Positions 11,262 through 22,830 are shown, counted from the stretch's first letter. The stretch is 64,000 bases of DNA from Nageia nagi (GCA_050084985.1 JBITNC010000001.1:197160001-197224000), one strand, 5' to 3'. Notes: generated by a model from the sequence alone, not told the origin. Translations and numbers: made by a program.

Positions 11262-11430
11262 TTTATAAAATAGGTAGATAAAGAAAAAGGAATTTCATCT
11301 TTTATGATATTTTAGTTACAAAGTTTACAAATTTTTTTTTTGTGTTAGGTATTCCATCTACATGTTTTATTATACAAATCATGTGAATCAGTTTTATATT
11401 TTGCAATAAGTATTTATGTTAGACTTACAA
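11262..11430 (-). pseudogene. fragment resembling a LINE zf-RVT domain (copy 1)
   Basis: The minus strand reads KKICKLCN-stop-NIIKDEI and FSLSTYF, close to the CxxC...V(E/K)DExHFLxxCPxY pattern of the zinc-binding region downstream of reverse transcriptase in plant LINEs. Only this short piece is recognisable. A second copy lies about 0.95 kb to the right in the same orientation. Confidence 0.45.
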
Positions 11431-12214
11431 TCTTGTATGGGTATGATGAATATTCAAGTTTTGAATTAATGTTTTTATAATAAGATTTTTACATAATTTT
11501 GATATTATCATCATTCTAAACATATTAATTACTTTAATTACAATTTTAAGTTGTCATATCTGAAGTGCTTATATTACTATATACCCTAAAAATTAAGCCA
11601 TTCATCAAATCTTTTAAACAACCTCTTTTAAGATGTATATGGGTTAGATAAGTTTTTCAGGAAATAATAGGCAGCCTATGATGGTCTAACTTTGTTAGTT
11701 TATAACTATATAATATGTATATTATCCATAATAATTTATGATATCTATCATTATTTTTAAAATGGTTATTCATTTATTTTGGTATTTGTTTATGAGTACA
11801 TTAAGGAAAATAAATTTTTAGTTTTTTTTGTAAATTTTTATGAGATGGAGGAAAAGAAGATGTTGATGTCAAATAGGGATATCTAATGAATAAATAATAT
11901 ATGAATAATATATTTGATTATATAAAAATCAATGAATAGAAGGTAATAATGAGATATATAAGAAAAGCATATATAAATGACTATGTTTATAATATAGTGC
12001 AAATTTTCACCTCTAATATAACACTCATCCCCCAAAGTCAACCTCCCCTTTTTTTACTGATAGAATATATTGCATGAATGTTAAACATCCCTACACCTTT
12101 CCTACTATAAAATGCTTTTCAATATACCCATAACTCAACTTGATATTAAAAATTCCCTAGAAGGACTTGTGTGGTATTTACCATTTCCAAACAATGACCC
12201 CTCTTCTATGAAGA

Positions 12215-12400
12215 ATTCATAGATCAAGATATAATTATAAGTATCTTTTTAGATTTGTCTAATGTCTTTGTAGAGTGGGAAAAAAGAGAGAAAATAAGTC
12301 TCATCCTCTATAACATTTAAGTCACAAAAATTACAAATTCTTTTATCCCAAAGTGTTTAAGTATTATCCATATACCAATTTCACTTAGTTCGTAAGAATT
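12215..12400 (-). pseudogene. fragment resembling a LINE zf-RVT domain (copy 2)
   Basis: The minus strand reads LWDKRICNFCDLNVIEDETY and FLSFFPLYKDIRQI. CxxC, the acidic ED-E turn and the PLY block match the post-RT zinc-binding region of plant LINEs. No reverse transcriptase could be read upstream (12.4-13.7 kb, minus strand), so this is a fragment. It may have been duplicated together with copy 1. Confidence 0.5.
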
Positions 12401-14885
12401 AGTTTGTGATGATATGTATGTTTGAAATTAACTATAATAATTAAATATTTATTAAGATTTTTATTTTTTAAATATAATTTTTATGTCTTCATCAAAACTC
12501 ATCAGAGGCTCTAATGTAACATCATACAAACCTTCCAATGTCTAGCTAGGGAATTACTAAGCACTTATTTGGGAATGCCATTATTTCAAAAATCCAAAAG
12601 GGAGATATGAAAATCACTAATGGATATGATTTAATTGAAGTTGGATTGTTATAAGGGGGTTCATATTCAACTCATTTGCCAAATGCTTATTATTCAAAAC
12701 CATCCTCCAAAGTATATCGATATATTATTCTTCAACATTCAAGATCCCAATACCGATAGCTAAATAGATTGACCATATATGTATACATTTTATATGTTCT
12801 AGAGTGGATGATAAGCAAAGATTAAATTTGGTAGTGTTTCATCATAAGGGCTATCATCCAAGATGCCAAGGGGGAATAGCCTCATAAGACACAAAACTTT
12901 AACCAAGAGCTACTAGAAAAGTTATGTTGGTGATGGGCTACTGAATCATAAGCATATTGGATTCAAATGTACCAAAAATAAGTATTTGAATGGAACATAA
13001 AACATACTCAAGATAGATAACATGAAATAAGTATTTGATGGCACCTAAATCTTCTTTTGGTATGACCTATGGTTGGGAGATCAGGTTTTACACAAGAAGG
13101 AGGAATTTTCTCGATTAGCATAAATATGTTTTGAAACTATTGGAAAAATGGCAAGTCAATACATGGTCTAGAAAGATCAGAAGAAAATATGAAGAATCTT
13201 GGAAAATGTGTAGGAGGCACTAGCGCCTCAAAGCTAGGCTCTCAATAAACTATTGAGGGCATACTCAATTGACCAGGATGAATCACCATATAAGCCCATC
13301 TAGTTATAGAATAAAGAGAAAAAGCATATATATAGTTAAATTTAGGTATGACACACTCATTACATTTCATCAATATGGATTACCTCAAGCAAAGATATGG
13401 CTACAAGGGTTCACTCCCAAAATTGCAATGTTCTTTTGGCTAGTTTAGATTTGGTGGGAAGTAACTTCGTGCCATGATTGGGTTTTATATGTTCACTACC
13501 TAACCTGATCAAAATATGGTCACCCAAATTTACTAAGGGAAGAAGAAGTAAATGGTGGAAATACCTCAACCTAACACACATATGGTGGATCTTTGAAAGA
13601 AAATAAATTATAAATATTTTAAGGATTTGAGTTTGTCAGTAGATAGACTTGCAACAAAAGTGAAGATTTCTTTGGATGAAAATGTCAAATTCTACATAAA
13701 ATAATTAGAAAAACCAGCACTTACAAATGTAGGTGAATAAAATCTTCCTCCTAGGAATTCTAATGATGAGAACCCCTAGCAAAAGCTACAAAGATGAATC
13801 ACAAATATCAAGTAATGTAGGCCAACCTAGTAGTTGTAGGTCCAAGCAATGTTGTAGCAGACATATTTTACAAGATGCAGAAAGTGATGAGGAGAACAAT
13901 ATACACCTTGAATCCAAGATAGATGATATATAAATAAATTCCTTGATCCTAGTTATTGAGGATACTATAGCCACCAAATTGAAGATTAGGAAAAGGACTA
14001 GAAGTAAGAAGGACTAGGGTTTTGTGAATAAGCCAAGAAGAAGTCAAAAAGGGAAGCAAAGTTCATCAATCTTTAAGAAGATGGTGATGACACAATAACA
14101 CCCCAACATCTAATGGAACAATGCATTCTAAAGGTAATCCTAATGGTCATCCCAAAGGTCTAGAAGAAACTTAAGGATGAAGGCCATATAAGACTAGCTT
14201 GACCATTTATGTACCACCAATTAGCTCATTTTAACTGATGGATTACAAAAGGAAGTGATATTGGCTAATTGACAATGAACTCTAAGCATGTAAATAGAGT
14301 ATAGGATACTATAGCTATGTTGAAAATAATATTTTACCAATGTGGTTGGTATGTATGGAATTTAATATTTGGTAAATAGGTTTTGGGACCCTATATAAAA
14401 ATCCCCTCTTTTTGACTCATAATAAAAAAGTAACTTTTTAACTCATAATAAAAAAGTACTTTTTTATGAAATAATTAAAATAGTATTCTATTATTTTATT
14501 TTGAGGGTAACTTTTAGGGTTTTCAAATTTACATAGGTATCTAGGATAGAGACTTTAACTTTTACTAATTTCCAAATCTCAAGGGAAAAATATAAATAAT
14601 ATTTAGTAAATTTTGGCTATTTCTACAATATAAAAAAGTATAGTTATAATATTTAGGCAATTTTTTATGATTAACAATTTTTTATTATAATTTTTTGGCT
14701 ATTTTTATTTATTTTTCTTGGAGATGACTATTTCAATTTCATTTTTTAAAATAATTTTACATTTTTGTCCATCTAACCAAAGAACAAAATTGCCACTTAT
14801 AAAATTTAGGCAATTTAGAAAACTATTCTACTCCTAAAATTATTCTAGAAATCCTAAAAATAGGCTTTTTTAAGGAATCAATCTT

Positions 14886-15193
14886 AAAAAAACCCTAACA
14901 TAAAGTAATGCTAAACACATAAGTATAAGTTGATTTCCTATCATCTCTATCTCCTCTATAATCAGAATATGAGAACCCTAAGAGAACAAAAAAAGAAAAC
15001 TTGGAATACTTAAGAGCAAGATCCTTAGTTTCCACAACATACCTCAATTTTTTTTAATAACATTGAGGTGATCAACATACAATTTTTGCATAAATCATAC
15101 CATCAAATTTATTGCAAAGGCAATATTTAGCCTATGGATAGTCAAATAAAGAAGACTATTAATTAATTATCTGTAAGTCATAGCATCAACCAA
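14886..15193 (-). pseudogene. copia C RNase H, N-terminal part
   Basis: Directly after the reverse transcriptase the minus strand reads SLLYLTIHRLNIAFAINLMV, YVDHLNVIKK and, after frameshifts, the GDRDDRKSTYTYVFSIT block near 14890. It then loses all similarity at the edge of the foreign block. It is the first half of the RNase H whose end is at 8190-8516. The tandem of stops and frameshifts makes it inactive. Confidence 0.78.
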
Positions 15194-15990
15194 CTAAGAC
15201 TTGGAGCTAAGAGACAAACCAATTCCAAGAGAGACTAGGATTTTCATAGGTTTGTACTCTTCCATTCCAAACTTTTGGAAGATATCTGAGATATACTTGT
15301 ATTGACTCATATAAGTATAATCTTTGTATTGGTATACTTGCATTCTAAGGTAGTAGTGCAAGAAAACAATATTGATCATTTCAAAAGTTACCTTAACTTT
15401 AGATATGTACTCTTGGATGATTTCAACATTATTATCTATAATCAACAGATCATCTACATAGAGAAGAATTAAGACCAAGTCTTGTCTCTACTTGAGCACA
15501 TATAGATATGCATCATAGAAGCACTTAGAAAATCCAATATTTTAAAAGTATCCTAAAATATTTTCATACCAAACTCTAGGTACTTTCTTAAGTCCATCCA
15601 AGGACTTCTTTAGCTTGCACACAAAGAACTCTTTATCTTTCATAACAAACTCTCTTGATTTATTCATGTAGATTTTCACATCTAAGTCACCATTGAAAAA
15701 AGCACTCTTGACATTAAGTTGAAAAAAAATTTCATCTTTGAGATATTGAAAGAGAAAGGATTAACATAACTGTGGGAATATTTTTCACTAGAAAAATGTT
15801 TCTTCATAATCAACTTTGTATTTTTGAGCAAAATCTTTAGCTACTAACCTTGCTTTGAATTTTTTAATTTTTCCAACTAAATTGTATTTGACCTTGTAAA
15901 TGCATTTATTGATAATCACATTTCATTCAATGGAAAAAGCAACCAAATCCTAAATTTAATTTCTTATTAGAGATTCATACTCTACTTTCA
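15194..15990 (-). pseudogene. copia C reverse transcriptase, degraded
   Basis: The open frame at 15478-15194 holds MVLILLYVDDLLI with the YVDD catalytic block intact, then LHYYLRMQVYQYKDYTYMSQ, FGMEEYKPMKILVS and LSLSSKS. Upstream (15500-15990), in shifting frames, I read the FFNGDLDVKIYMNKS region and LYGLKKVPRVWYEN-like blocks and the start near VEYESLIRN. Stops and frameshifts separate the finger and palm regions. The order and sequence match copies A, B and D. Confidence 0.83.
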
Positions 15991-16153
15991 TCACTTCCAT
16001 CCATCACTTATGCTTTGAAACTTTCTTAAATGATAAGGGCTCATTTTTGCTATCAATTTTGGCAAAGAAATATTTCTTTAAGGTCATACTCCTCATTATC
16101 CTTTGTGTTGAAGAATATTTTTCTCAAGGTGACTCATCCATACTGATATCCAT

Positions 16154-17170
16154 CTAGTTAAGTTCAATAACAGAGTCATCATGATCATCCAAATCCTCAT
16201 AAGAAGCAGTTTCCTCATGAAGTTCTTTTAACTTTACATCCCTCAAGACTAACATTACTTTGGAGGAAAGAGAGTAGAGCTTGTAGCCTTTATGTTGATT
16301 ATCATAACCCATAAAGATGCACTTTTCATATGTCTTATCCATATTCTTTCTTTTCTCAAGAATAATAAAGGCATAAGCATCATAACCAAAAAATTTAAAG
16401 TGAGATATGTTAGGTTTCTTTTCCATCCATACCTCAGATGAGGTTTTACCTTCAACTACTTTCATAGGGCACCTATTCAGGGTATAAATCATAATGCTTA
16501 CAGCTTCATCCCATAATAAGCTAGGAAGATTTTTCAACATACATCTCGCCATTTCTTGAATATTCCTATTCTTTTTTTTGCAACACCATTCTGCTAAGGG
16601 GTGTAAGGGATCGTAAACTAACTCTTGATCCTATTTTTAGCATAATAGTCATTGAACTCATTAGTATTATACTCATCCCCATTATTAGATTTTTATATCT
16701 TAATTTTAAACTCAGATTGATTTTTAACAAAGACCTTGAAATCTTTAAACCTATCAAAGGTTTGATCCTTGTTCTCTAGAAGATAACCAAATATCATCCT
16801 ATCAAAATCATCGATGAAGTTCAAGATATAAGATGCTCCTTCAAGTGATTTAATAAAAAATGGACCCATCAAATCTAAATGCACAAGCTAAAGAGGTTAT
16901 TTTTTCTTTATTACCTTATATTTCTCAAATTTTTTCTCATTCATATTGCATAAGATGCACTTCTCATAAAGGCAAATTATCGATGATATTGATAGAAAAC
17001 CTTTCATAAGTTCTTGATTTTTAATAACTTGAATACTCTTATCGTTAAAGTGACTAAATCGATGGTGCCAAAGATTACCTATAGAGCAAACATTCATAGT
17101 AACATACATCTTTTTGGGAGCTTGATCTATAATTTAGAGATCATCTTTCATTGATCTTTTCACCAAAGTG
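16154..17170 (-). pseudogene. copia C integrase, degraded
   Basis: The N-terminal zinc region reads LWHHRFSHFNDKSI and LYEKCILCNMNEKK (HHCC residues present). The first catalytic Asp is kept in HLDLMGP at about 16880. The second position reads KSNNGDEY, so Asp is replaced by Asn, as in copies A and B. The Glu position after QNGVA reads Lys (AKKR). The post-core region is open at 16552-16154 (MARCMLKNLPSLLWDEAV, IYTLNRCPMK, CIFMGYDNQHKGYKLY). Frameshifts and stops near 16560-16690 and 16890 break it. Confidence 0.85.
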
Positions 17171-17379
17171 GTAAATCTCTTTTTCATACACCAGGAGTGT
17201 GAGTTGAACTCTAAAGAGTATCCTTTCATAGCAACATGAATTATTAAAACAAGGTTCATGGTGAGCTTAGGCACATAGAGCATATTTTTAAGAACTTTTC
17301 CTTGCAATAACATACTCCTAATACATTGGATTTCAAAGATTAAATTATCACCTATTACAAATGCATTTTTTCTATACTA

Positions 17380-18376
17380 ATAAAAAATTTCAAACTTAAC
17401 ATTTGCAAAATATATATGATTAATGCACCCAAATTCAACAATATAATCATTTAAGAAGGTGTGAGGCTTGGAATAAAAGCACAAACATAAGTAAATCTTT
17501 ATTCTTTTTCTTTTCATTAAAGTTGTTTGATTTTTCATATCTTTTTTCACCTTATTATTTTTTTTTCTTGTAACAATTAGATTCCCTATGACCATAGATG
17601 TCATAGAAATTACAATTACCATTAAACTTAGCTTTGGATTTTCTTGAATTATCATGGTCATTATTGTGTTTGATTCTATCTTTCTTGAAATCCCTTTTCA
17701 GAGCATGAGAAGACTTTTTTTGGTTATTGAATTTTTTTTGAAGTGAGTCTTTATTGGCCCAAGTGCCATAGGATGCTCCTTAGGAGAGGAGATCAATAAC
17801 TTTTTATTAAGTGTTTTCTCATTTTTCAAGAGGAGCCTTGAAATATTTTCCAAAGAAAACACTTCTTTATCATCGAGTCTCATCTTAATTATTATCACAA
17901 AGTGATTGAATTTCATAGAGAGGCTTTGAAAGATGATGAACAACCTAAACTCATTATTAATCCAATTGTAACCACATCTCATAAGTTGGATCCTAAGGTT
18001 AATAATCTTGTTTAGGTATATAGCCATACTTTCATTTTTCTCTTAATGTGATTGCAATAATTTCTAAAGAATGGTAAACCTTTTGAAGAATTTGGTGTAC
18101 AAATAGATTTTCTTCAGCCTTTCCCAAGCTTCCTTTGTAGAGTTTGAAGAGGATATCATAAGAAAGACTTCGTATGAAATTGCAAAAAATATCATAAAGG
18201 TAACCAACTCATTCATTATGTTATAAGCATCAAGAGCCTTCTCATTTATTGTAGAAATTTGGTTTTTATTTATGATTTGCCATAATTTCTGTACTTGGAG
18301 TTTTGCTTTCATCCTAAGTTTCTAAATACCATAGTTGGAATCATCTAGAATGTGCATGGATGAAAAAATCTTATAT
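17380..18376 (-). pseudogene. copia C gag and protease region, degraded
   Basis: Homology to the gag start of A and B begins at 18376, but the ATG-GGA start has become ATA-TAA, so the start codon is lost. Gag then reads MKAKLQVQKLWQI, EAWERLKKIYLYTKFFKRFT, YLNKIINLRIQL and LDDKEVFSLENISRLLLKNE, the UBN2-type gag of copia elements. The zinc-knuckle position and the protease start (YIVEFGCINH, where the D(S/T)G motif of the active site would be) are recognisable around 17600-17430. The Asp of that motif is lost. Several frameshifts occur. Confidence 0.82.
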
Positions 18377-18644
18377 TTGCTACAAAAGAAGGTGAAAGTG
18401 TTAACCAATATAAGCATATTAAATTTATCTACCATATATGTTGATAATATCATAAATCAACCATACATGTTAAATTAATCAATTATACATATTGAATTTT
18501 AACCAAAGGTATGCTCAAATTGTTAGCCAATTTCACATGTGCAAAAGGTTACAATCTCTTCAAATCACATATCTCATACATCCAACATTTTATCATAATC
18601 AAGTAATATAGTCATAAAGATGATAAAGTTGAAGCTTATTTTCT

Positions 18645-19042
18645 TATTTGAAATGAGACCTTCACTTGGATGTTCATAAAGTGAAGCCCAGATCCTACCA
18701 ATCCTCAACTAATTTGCCTTGGTCAGCAATATACTCTCACAAGGAGGAGTACTAGCTATTTTTCAACATTATAATGTATGTTGGATCAACTAAATTATTA
18801 TCTTAATTAGATTTTTAGTTATTCTCTTAGGTTATGAGGATAATCCCTAAATGGACAGGTGGACATATGATATCACTACACACATGTCTATCCACCTATA
18901 TGGAATTATGTCTAAACCAACAGAGGAGTTAGAGATAATTAGAAAGTACAAACTATTTACCACTTGGATTGATGGACTAAAAGGATCTAGTCTGCCTTTT
19001 ACTCACCTCATGGCTTTCCAAACAAGTCATGTTGCAGAATAA
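18645..19042 (+). other. antisense reading frame in the leader of copia C
   Basis: On the strand opposite to copia C, inside its 5' leader, a frame reads YQSSTNLPWSAIYSHKEEY-stop, then after further stops MDRWTYDITTHM and SKPTEELEIIRKYKLFTTWI to a stop at 19042. The same place in the leader of copia A, also antisense, gives YQSLTSFPWSVLYSHKEKYL and SRPTEDLRVIEKYELFTIWI. Similarity extends over about 140 codons. I know no family it belongs to. It may be an extra gene of the element, a captured gene fragment, or conserved RNA sequence that happens to lack stops. Confidence 0.4.
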
Positions 19043-19929
19043 AATACACAGATGTATTTATTTTAGGTGAAGCACTTTCAATGTTTGCAATTTTTGCAAA
19101 AACATAAAGTAAAAGTGCATAAAGTAAAGTACTTAAAATGAAACACCGTCCAAACTTGAAATCTAAGAATCCATATGAAACATTATCCAAAAAATGACAA
19201 TGTCCAATAGGTTTTATCATAAGCTTAAGAGGATCTCGTTACAAAAGATGGCATGAGTTTGTTATTTTTAAGTAATAAGAAACAAGAAGTTCCTCTCTTT
19301 TTACTTAAACGATTCCATGCTTAAAGTTATACGCTTAGCAAGATTCCATGCTTAGCAAAATTTTATCTCAAAAATTAATACCTTCCCCCTCTTAATTTTT
19401 TAGAGAAAAAAATTATTTAAATTGCTCCCCACTCTTTTAAAAAAAAAAAACTTTCCTTTGAAAATAAATCATAAAAGAATTTTCCCAAGAAAATAACATC
19501 CATTAATTAAATTTCCCCTTTGAGTAAAAAATACTCTTTATTTCAAAATTCATTAACTCTTTTGGAACGAATTCTTTAATTTTTAATATAAAAACTTAAT
19601 TCCAAAAAAATAATTAACCCCCTTAAAAAATAAGTTCCATTTTGTAAATAATTTTTCAAAATTGATATAAAATCATTAAATATTATGCTCCTTGCCTCTT
19701 TTATTATAATATTATTTTAAATAATTGAAACTTAAAGAAATACTTTTTTTAAAAAATTATTATCCCAAGGAGTGATGTAAAGTCACATTAAACTCTTTCA
19801 TTCACTCAACACTCGTATTGGAATTTAAATGAGATACAAGTTTCATAAAATAAGAAAACAAATCAATTAATATTCTCCACCAAGAACTTCAAGCAACATA
19901 ATTAAAAAATATAAAAAAACATATTAAAT

Positions 19930-20365
19930 TTGGTTTGGATTGGTGGGGGGAGGGCCACATTAAGTGGCTTTGAAGTTTGAGAGGAGTACGGGCGGATGTT
20001 GGAAGGAGAGGGAGAGGGGAGACGTGAGTGGAGCTTTCCATTGCTAGGGGGTGAGAGGGTTATGTAGGCGGAGATGCCGCAGGATGTGAGACGGTGGTTG
20101 GTGTCAAAGCAGAGTATAAGGGGTTAGGTGGTGACGCGGGATGGTGTTTTAGAGGGCGCACGATATCAGTGGTGCGTGCACCATTTGGTACCCTGGAGTG
20201 CTGTGGGGAAAATGGTGCATTGGGGAAGAACAAGGGGGATCGTGGGATCGCAACGGTTGTAGGCAAGGGGAGAATGAAGTGCCAAATGAGGCCGTCGTGT
20301 GGGAGGCGCAGTGATGGAAGGCGTCGACGTAGTTCGCTTGTCGTTGGCTGGCACCTTTTTTCTTT
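19930..20365. other. GC-rich island in the leader of copia C
   Basis: About 430 bp stand out by high G+C and many CpGs in an otherwise very AT-rich leader, flanked by poly(A)/(T) tracts. Short frames occur on both strands (20094-20405 plus; 20060-20266 and 20166-20354 minus), as expected by chance in GC-rich DNA. I recognise no protein. In element orientation it begins about 550 bases after the primer-binding site. Copia A has an unrelated-looking GC-rich island at a similar place. Confidence 0.5.
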
Positions 20366-20678
20366 TTTTAATAAACAGAATGTGTATACTTTTTTCTTTT
20401 TTTAATAAAAAGAAAAAGAAGCACCTTTTTTTTATAATATATTAATAATATATATGTTTAATAACATATATTTTTAATAATACACCTTTTTTGGCAAATT
20501 CATAGTAAATATAATAAAAAATTGTAATAATAACATTTTTTTACTAAAGTCGTAAAAAAAATTGCAAATTTTTAATATTTTAACACCAATGAGCATTTTA
20601 GTGTAAAAAAAAATTGCAATTCTAAACTATAAAACCTCATGATAAATAACATAGTAAGTTTTCCAAGAAAGATTTGCC

Positions 20679-20700
20679 TACTAACACAAGCATGTTAGTA
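20679..20700 (-). promoter_or_regulatory. leader hairpin 2 of copia C
   Basis: TACTAACA (20679-20686) and TGTTAGTA (20693-20700) form a perfect 8-bp stem with a 6-base loop. It starts about 211 bases downstream of the primer-binding site in element orientation. Copia A has a matching ACTAACA/TGTTAGT hairpin at nearly the same distance. Confidence 0.55.
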
Positions 20701-20759
20701 TAAAAGAAAATTGCATAACAATATCATGTAAGCAAAATTTTAAGGGAAAAAAAAATTGC

Positions 20760-20784
20760 TACTAACACAAGAAAGATGTTAGTA
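20760..20784 (-). promoter_or_regulatory. leader hairpin 1 of copia C
   Basis: TACTAACA (20760-20767) and TGTTAGTA (20777-20784) form a perfect 8-bp stem with a 9-base loop, about 127 bases downstream of the primer-binding site. The stem is the same as in hairpin 2 and as in copia A. Confidence 0.55.
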
Positions 20785-20910
20785 ATATTGAAATAATTTC
20801 AAAACAATGAAAGAGAGATTATACCTAAAGGTTGATTTTATCTCACCAATGAAGTTGGGAGAAGAATTATGAATAATTTTCAAAATGTTTAAGATGAGCC
20901 TTTAAGGATG

Positions 20911-20922
20911 GCTCTGATACCA
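20911..20922 (-). promoter_or_regulatory. primer-binding site of copia C (tRNA-Met initiator)
   Basis: The minus strand reads TGGTATCAGAGC, the standard plant site complementary to the 3' end of initiator tRNA-Met, two bases inside the 5' LTR. Confidence 0.92.
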
Positions 20923-20924
20923 CT

Positions 20925-21451
20925 TGAGAGAAACTAATCCTAAATGTCTATATTCCTCTACAACCAAGATCTCATGAAATCTCTTTAATCATCAACATAA
21001 TAGCCAATCTCACAAACTTAACACCAATATAAAATAATTCTTTCAACCATAGGAGTACATCCACTAATCTAAGATATTTATTCTTAAGATGCACTCTTTT
21101 ATAACAACTCTTTCTACTTCTCCTAACAATTCTAAAGCATAACAACACTACAAACTTGAGTTAGTAATCTCAAGGAAATGGTCTTATATTTATAGGTCAA
21201 AATCCTCCTTTGTATCACTCTTTTAACCATTGTACAAAGTCATATCATGCACCACATGCAAATGAGATGGAGTGTAGGATAAGTTACATTATTATATTCA
21301 CAAATACTTAAAAGGTATCTACAGATACTTTTAAATATTAGTAAAGTTACATTACTTTATTCATTAAATACTTAAAATATCTAAGATATCTTTAAGTATT
21401 AAGTGAATTTACATTAAGATACCTTACAATAATTCATTATACATTCCAACA
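20925..21451 (-). repeat. 5' LTR of copia C
   Basis: The plus strand runs from TGAGAGAAAC to CATTCCAACA, 527 bp; the minus strand starts TGTTGGAATGTATAATG like the LTRs of A and D. It aligns with the left LTR at 6782-7337. The primer site is just inside and TSD TTACT is just outside. Confidence 0.9.
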
Positions 21452-21456
21452 TTACT

Positions 21457-21716
21457 TACTTCAGATGTGCAGGCTCATGAAGGCTCCTCTTGTGAACTCT
21501 CATTTGGGTGACTACTTTATGTCCATTGAAACTAGTTAGAGTTAATGATTGTATTGTAAATCATTTTTTATAATGAGTCTCAAACTAAGATCTTACTTAC
21601 TTCTCATAGATGTAAATGTTCTTATCTCTGATTGTATCTATATGGAAGAGAACTCTCTTTTCCTCTTTCTTCCTTCTTTGTTCTTCACTCTATCCCAATA
21701 TTGAATTAAAGGGGAG
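21457..21716 (+). other. resumed 3' UTR of copia D with polypurine tract
   Basis: After copia C, the D 3' UTR resumes with TTACTTACTTCAGATG and follows the A 3' UTR (32870-33107) block by block, for example GGCTCATGAAGGCTC, CCATTGAAACTAGTTA, GAGAACTCTCTTTTCCTC and TATCCCAATATTG. It ends in AAAGGGGAG (21708-21716), a polypurine tract directly before the LTR. Confidence 0.8.
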
Positions 21717-22170
21717 TGCTGGAATGTATAATACATTATTGTAAAGTTTTGTAATATTTTGTAAAGTTCTTTTTGTAAATTCATCACTAATTAAAGGTAT
21801 CCCTAGATACCTTAAGTATTTAAGTGAATATGATAATATAATTTATCCAACACTCCATCTCATGAGCATGCCCCTTAGGTAAGAGGGTGGAGTATGTCAT
21901 GTTTTTGTACAATAGTTTAAAGGGTGATCCAAGGAGGATTTTGGCCTATAAATAGAAGGCCCTCTCCTTGAAATCATACATCAAAAGTTGAAGTAAAGTT
22001 ATGCTTTAAGATTAGTAGGAGGAGAGAAAGAAAGAGGTTTTGTCAGAGAGTTATCTTTGTGAATAAGAAAAATCTTAGTTAGTGGATGTACTCCTATGGT
22101 TGGAGGAACCACTTATATATCATGTCAATTTATGAGATTGTTTATTCTTTAAGTGTTGATGTTTAATAGA
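21717..22170 (+). repeat. 3' LTR of copia D
   Basis: It begins TGCTGGAATGTATAATAC (TGTTGG in A) and aligns with the A and C LTRs, including a TATA box TATAAATA at 21947-21954 and AGTTAGTGGATGTACTCC. The 3' end fades near 22170, so the exact end and the target duplication cannot be fixed. Confidence 0.8.
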
Positions 22171-22179
22171 CCTTACATA

Positions 22180-22830
22180 TAATATTAGGCATATAGGAAT
22201 TGGGTCTATTGTCTTAATTCCTTCAATCTTATTGAATACTATAAGACCAAATATTATATATATGATGAATTTAGTGAATAAGTGTATGATTGATCCTTTT
22301 AAGCTTTACTTGCAGGTATTGAAGTATGTGAGAGGTACTTTAGTATTTGGAATTAAGTACTCTTATGAATCTAATTATGGATTAATTTGATAAATGAATT
22401 TTAATTGGGAAGTTAGTTTGGATGATCAAAAATTAACTTTTGGTTACTTTGTCTCACCTAGCTCCAATTTGATTACTTATAATTAAGGAAATAATCTATT
22501 ATGGTACTATATTCAATAGAAGTAAATTATGTATCATATTCAACAATAATAACTAAGGCCTAATGGATAAGAAAAATGTTTGTAACTTGGAAGAGGTTCA
22601 ATTGACAACCACTACATTATTTTGTAATAACCAAAGTATAATCCAAATTCCATGGAATCCTATCCACCATGTTAGATCCAAGTATATTAACCTTTATTTC
22701 ATAAGAGATGCGATACAAAGAGGTGATGTGGATTTGAAATTGTGTAATACCATTAATCAATATGTAAATATATTGGTTAAGGGTATGAATATAAAGCAAT
22801 TATTAAGGCTATGAGATAAATGGATGACCT
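22180..22830 (+). pseudogene. RNase H fragment of another copia element (E)
   Basis: Shifting frames read TIRPNIIYMMNLVNK, LKYVRGTLVFGIKYSYE and LTFGYFVSPSSNLI, then from 22563 an open frame with TTTLFCNNQSIIQIPWNP, SKYINLYFIRDAIQRGDVDL and NILVKGM. The order is that of a copia RNase H, but the sequence differs clearly from A to D (FCNNQS, NPIHHVRSKYI blocks), so it is another lineage. In the first block the expected acidic catalytic residues are not visible. Copia D ends at its left edge, so E was probably the older element into which D inserted. Confidence 0.78.

Larger units (their letters stand above)
8517..14885. other. ~6.4-kb foreign block inside the RNase H of copia C
   Basis: RNase H coding breaks off at about 8517 and resumes at about 14886. 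I found no target duplication, LTR ends or terminal inverted repeats at the two edges. The block is very AT-rich, with poly(A/T) stretches at 8520-9240 and 11080-11900. It contains a minus-strand RPS15A pseudogene and two minus-strand fragments resembling a LINE zf-RVT domain (listed separately). An open frame of 66 codons at 13733-13933 has no relatives I can name. From 10110 to 11260, 12400 to 13700 and 13940 to 14885 I see no gene. It may be several insertions rather than one. Confidence 0.55.
6782..21451 (-). mobile_element. copia element C, complete but decayed, with an internal insertion
   Basis: Read on the minus strand the element has a 5' LTR (21451-20925), a tRNA-Met primer site, a 2.5-kb leader, gag, protease, integrase, reverse transcriptase, RNase H, a repeat-bearing 3' UTR and a 3' LTR (7337-6782). 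It is flanked by TTACT on both sides (6777-6781 and 21452-21456), an exact 5-bp target duplication in the 3' UTR of copia D. A block of about 6.4 kb interrupts RNase H. Every coding domain has stops or frameshifts. LTR starts (TGTTGGAATG/TGTTAGAATG) and protein sequence place it in the same family as A, B and D. Confidence 0.9.
4098..22170 (+). mobile_element. copia element D, 3' part, interrupted by copia C
   Basis: Copia coding sequence starts abruptly at 4098 in the middle of the integrase core and continues through reverse transcriptase, RNase H, a 3' UTR and a 3' LTR. Between 6781 and 21452 it is interrupted by the complete minus-strand copia C. The UTR stops at a TTACT and resumes after a second TTACT. 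The resumed part (21457-21716) matches the 3' UTR of copia A in order. Its 5' half must lie left of the gypsy, outside the window. The 3' LTR grades near 22170 into another copia (E), so D is itself inserted in E. Confidence 0.85.

Noticed and set aside
13733-13933. 66-codon frame as a host gene
   Set aside because: It has acidic and Ser/Cys-rich composition, no recognisable motif, no neighbouring exons, and lies in the foreign block within copia C. It is too weak to annotate as a gene.
20060-20405. Overlapping frames on both strands (103, 68 and 62 codons) in the GC-rich island
   Set aside because: GC-rich DNA has few stop codons in any frame. The readings are Pro/Thr- or Gly/Arg-rich and resemble nothing known.
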